In this document: in pieces, positions 11,978 through 12,150 of the stretch
How positions within the stretch are numbered: the stretch's first letter is position 1
Layout: each line of letters starts with the position of its first letter
From: CAYNYI01 sp964401455
GTDB lineage: Bacteria; Fibrobacterota; OXYB2-FULL-49-7; CAYNYI01
Direction: 5' to 3'
NCBI GenBank assembly: GCA_964401455.1
Contig: CAYNYI010000088.1
Location: 1-12,150, forward strand
Length of the DNA: 12,150 nt
The notes under the pieces: generated by a model
Database searches by the model: none
Seen by the model: only the letters and a program-made list of their open reading frames with translations
What the model was told of the DNA's origin: nothing
Made by a program: the position numbers and the translations under genes

Positions 11978-12150
11978 TTGAAGACCGTCATTCTTTTTAT
12001 TTTTTTGTTTATTCTGAACGCGACGGCACAGGAACTCTACAATCCTGATGACAGCGCAACCATAGCCAAAGAAACAATCCCTCCCGGAGGCTCTGTCAAA
12101 GAGAGGGCCGTCTTTGCGGTTAAAACCAATGTCGCGGCGGCTGTAAGCCT
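11978..12150 (+). CDS. N-terminal fragment of an exported protein, possibly DUF3575-like outer-membrane protein
   Basis: The first 57 codons of a gene continue past the window. The start is TTG, supported by a strong Shine-Dalgarno. A signal peptide follows: MKTVILFIFLFILNATAQ, with a likely cut after ATAQ or ATA. The mature part begins ELYNPDDSATIAKE. The segment FAVKTNVAAAVSL resembles the (A/I)KTNLLYDA strand that opens DUF3575 outer-membrane proteins of Bacteroidota, which makes an outer-membrane beta-barrel plausible. That resemblance covers only a few residues, so the family call is tentative while export is well supported. The upstream region has two palindromes that could regulate it. 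Confidence 0.7.
   Translation, partial: MKTVILFIFLFILNATAQELYNPDDSATIAKETIPPGGSVKERAVFAVKTNVAAAVS

Noticed and set aside
1..12150. Search for CRISPR repeats, tRNA genes, insertion sequences, toxin-antitoxin pairs or anti-phage systems
   Set aside because: No regularly spaced repeats, cloverleaf, transposase motif, terminal inverted repeats or defence-type domains were seen. The helicase is of the housekeeping Rep/UvrD type with no adjoining defence genes.

Overview
The window is a stretch of chromosome from a bacterium that most likely belongs to the Fibrobacterota-Chlorobi-Bacteroidota (FCB) superphylum or an allied candidate phylum. The main evidence is the 1769-residue exported protein (complement 2940-8249). 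It has a signal peptide, Ca-binding-type acidic linker, beta-helix and GYW-type modules, and a C-terminal domain combining the NPFNP motif, WDG motif and SGIYIYR motif typical of FlgD-Ig-like / type IX secretion sorting domains. A UbiA-family enzyme resembling digeranylgeranylglyceryl-phosphate synthase and a truncated DUF3575-like exported protein fit the same group. Phylum cannot be fixed from this window. No mobile element, CRISPR array, rRNA or tRNA gene was seen.

Layout. Positions 2-148 (+) are the C-terminal end of tRNA-guanine transglycosylase (tgt), overlapping tail-to-tail with miaA (136-1062, -). miaA is translationally coupled (TGATG) to an omega-amidase-type nitrilase-family gene (1062-1865, -). 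A 75-bp AT-rich divergent region separates that pair from a membrane-anchored HD-GYP c-di-GMP phosphodiesterase (1941-2900, +). The HD-GYP gene converges on the giant exported-protein gene (2940-8249, -), and the terminator of the latter lies across the end of the HD-GYP gene. A 200-bp divergent region then leads to the UbiA-family prenyltransferase (8450-9307, +, TTG start). This converges on a 111-codon gene for a lysine-free, arginine-rich low-complexity protein (9325-9660, -). Next comes a Rep/UvrD-type helicase (9827-11830, -). A divergent promoter region with two perfect dyad elements precedes a truncated exported-protein gene (11978-12150, +, TTG start, strong Shine-Dalgarno).

The genes fall into housekeeping functions (tRNA modification by Tgt and MiaA, nitrogen/2-oxoacid amide repair, helicase), one signalling enzyme, one lipid or quinone prenyltransferase, and envelope or surface proteins. 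Apart from the omega-amidase-miaA pair they look like independently transcribed units, and no pathway-level operon is evident. The least explained parts are the N-terminal triplicated Cys-containing module of the giant protein, the Arg-rich small protein with its dyad-rich upstream region, and the palindromes before the last gene.
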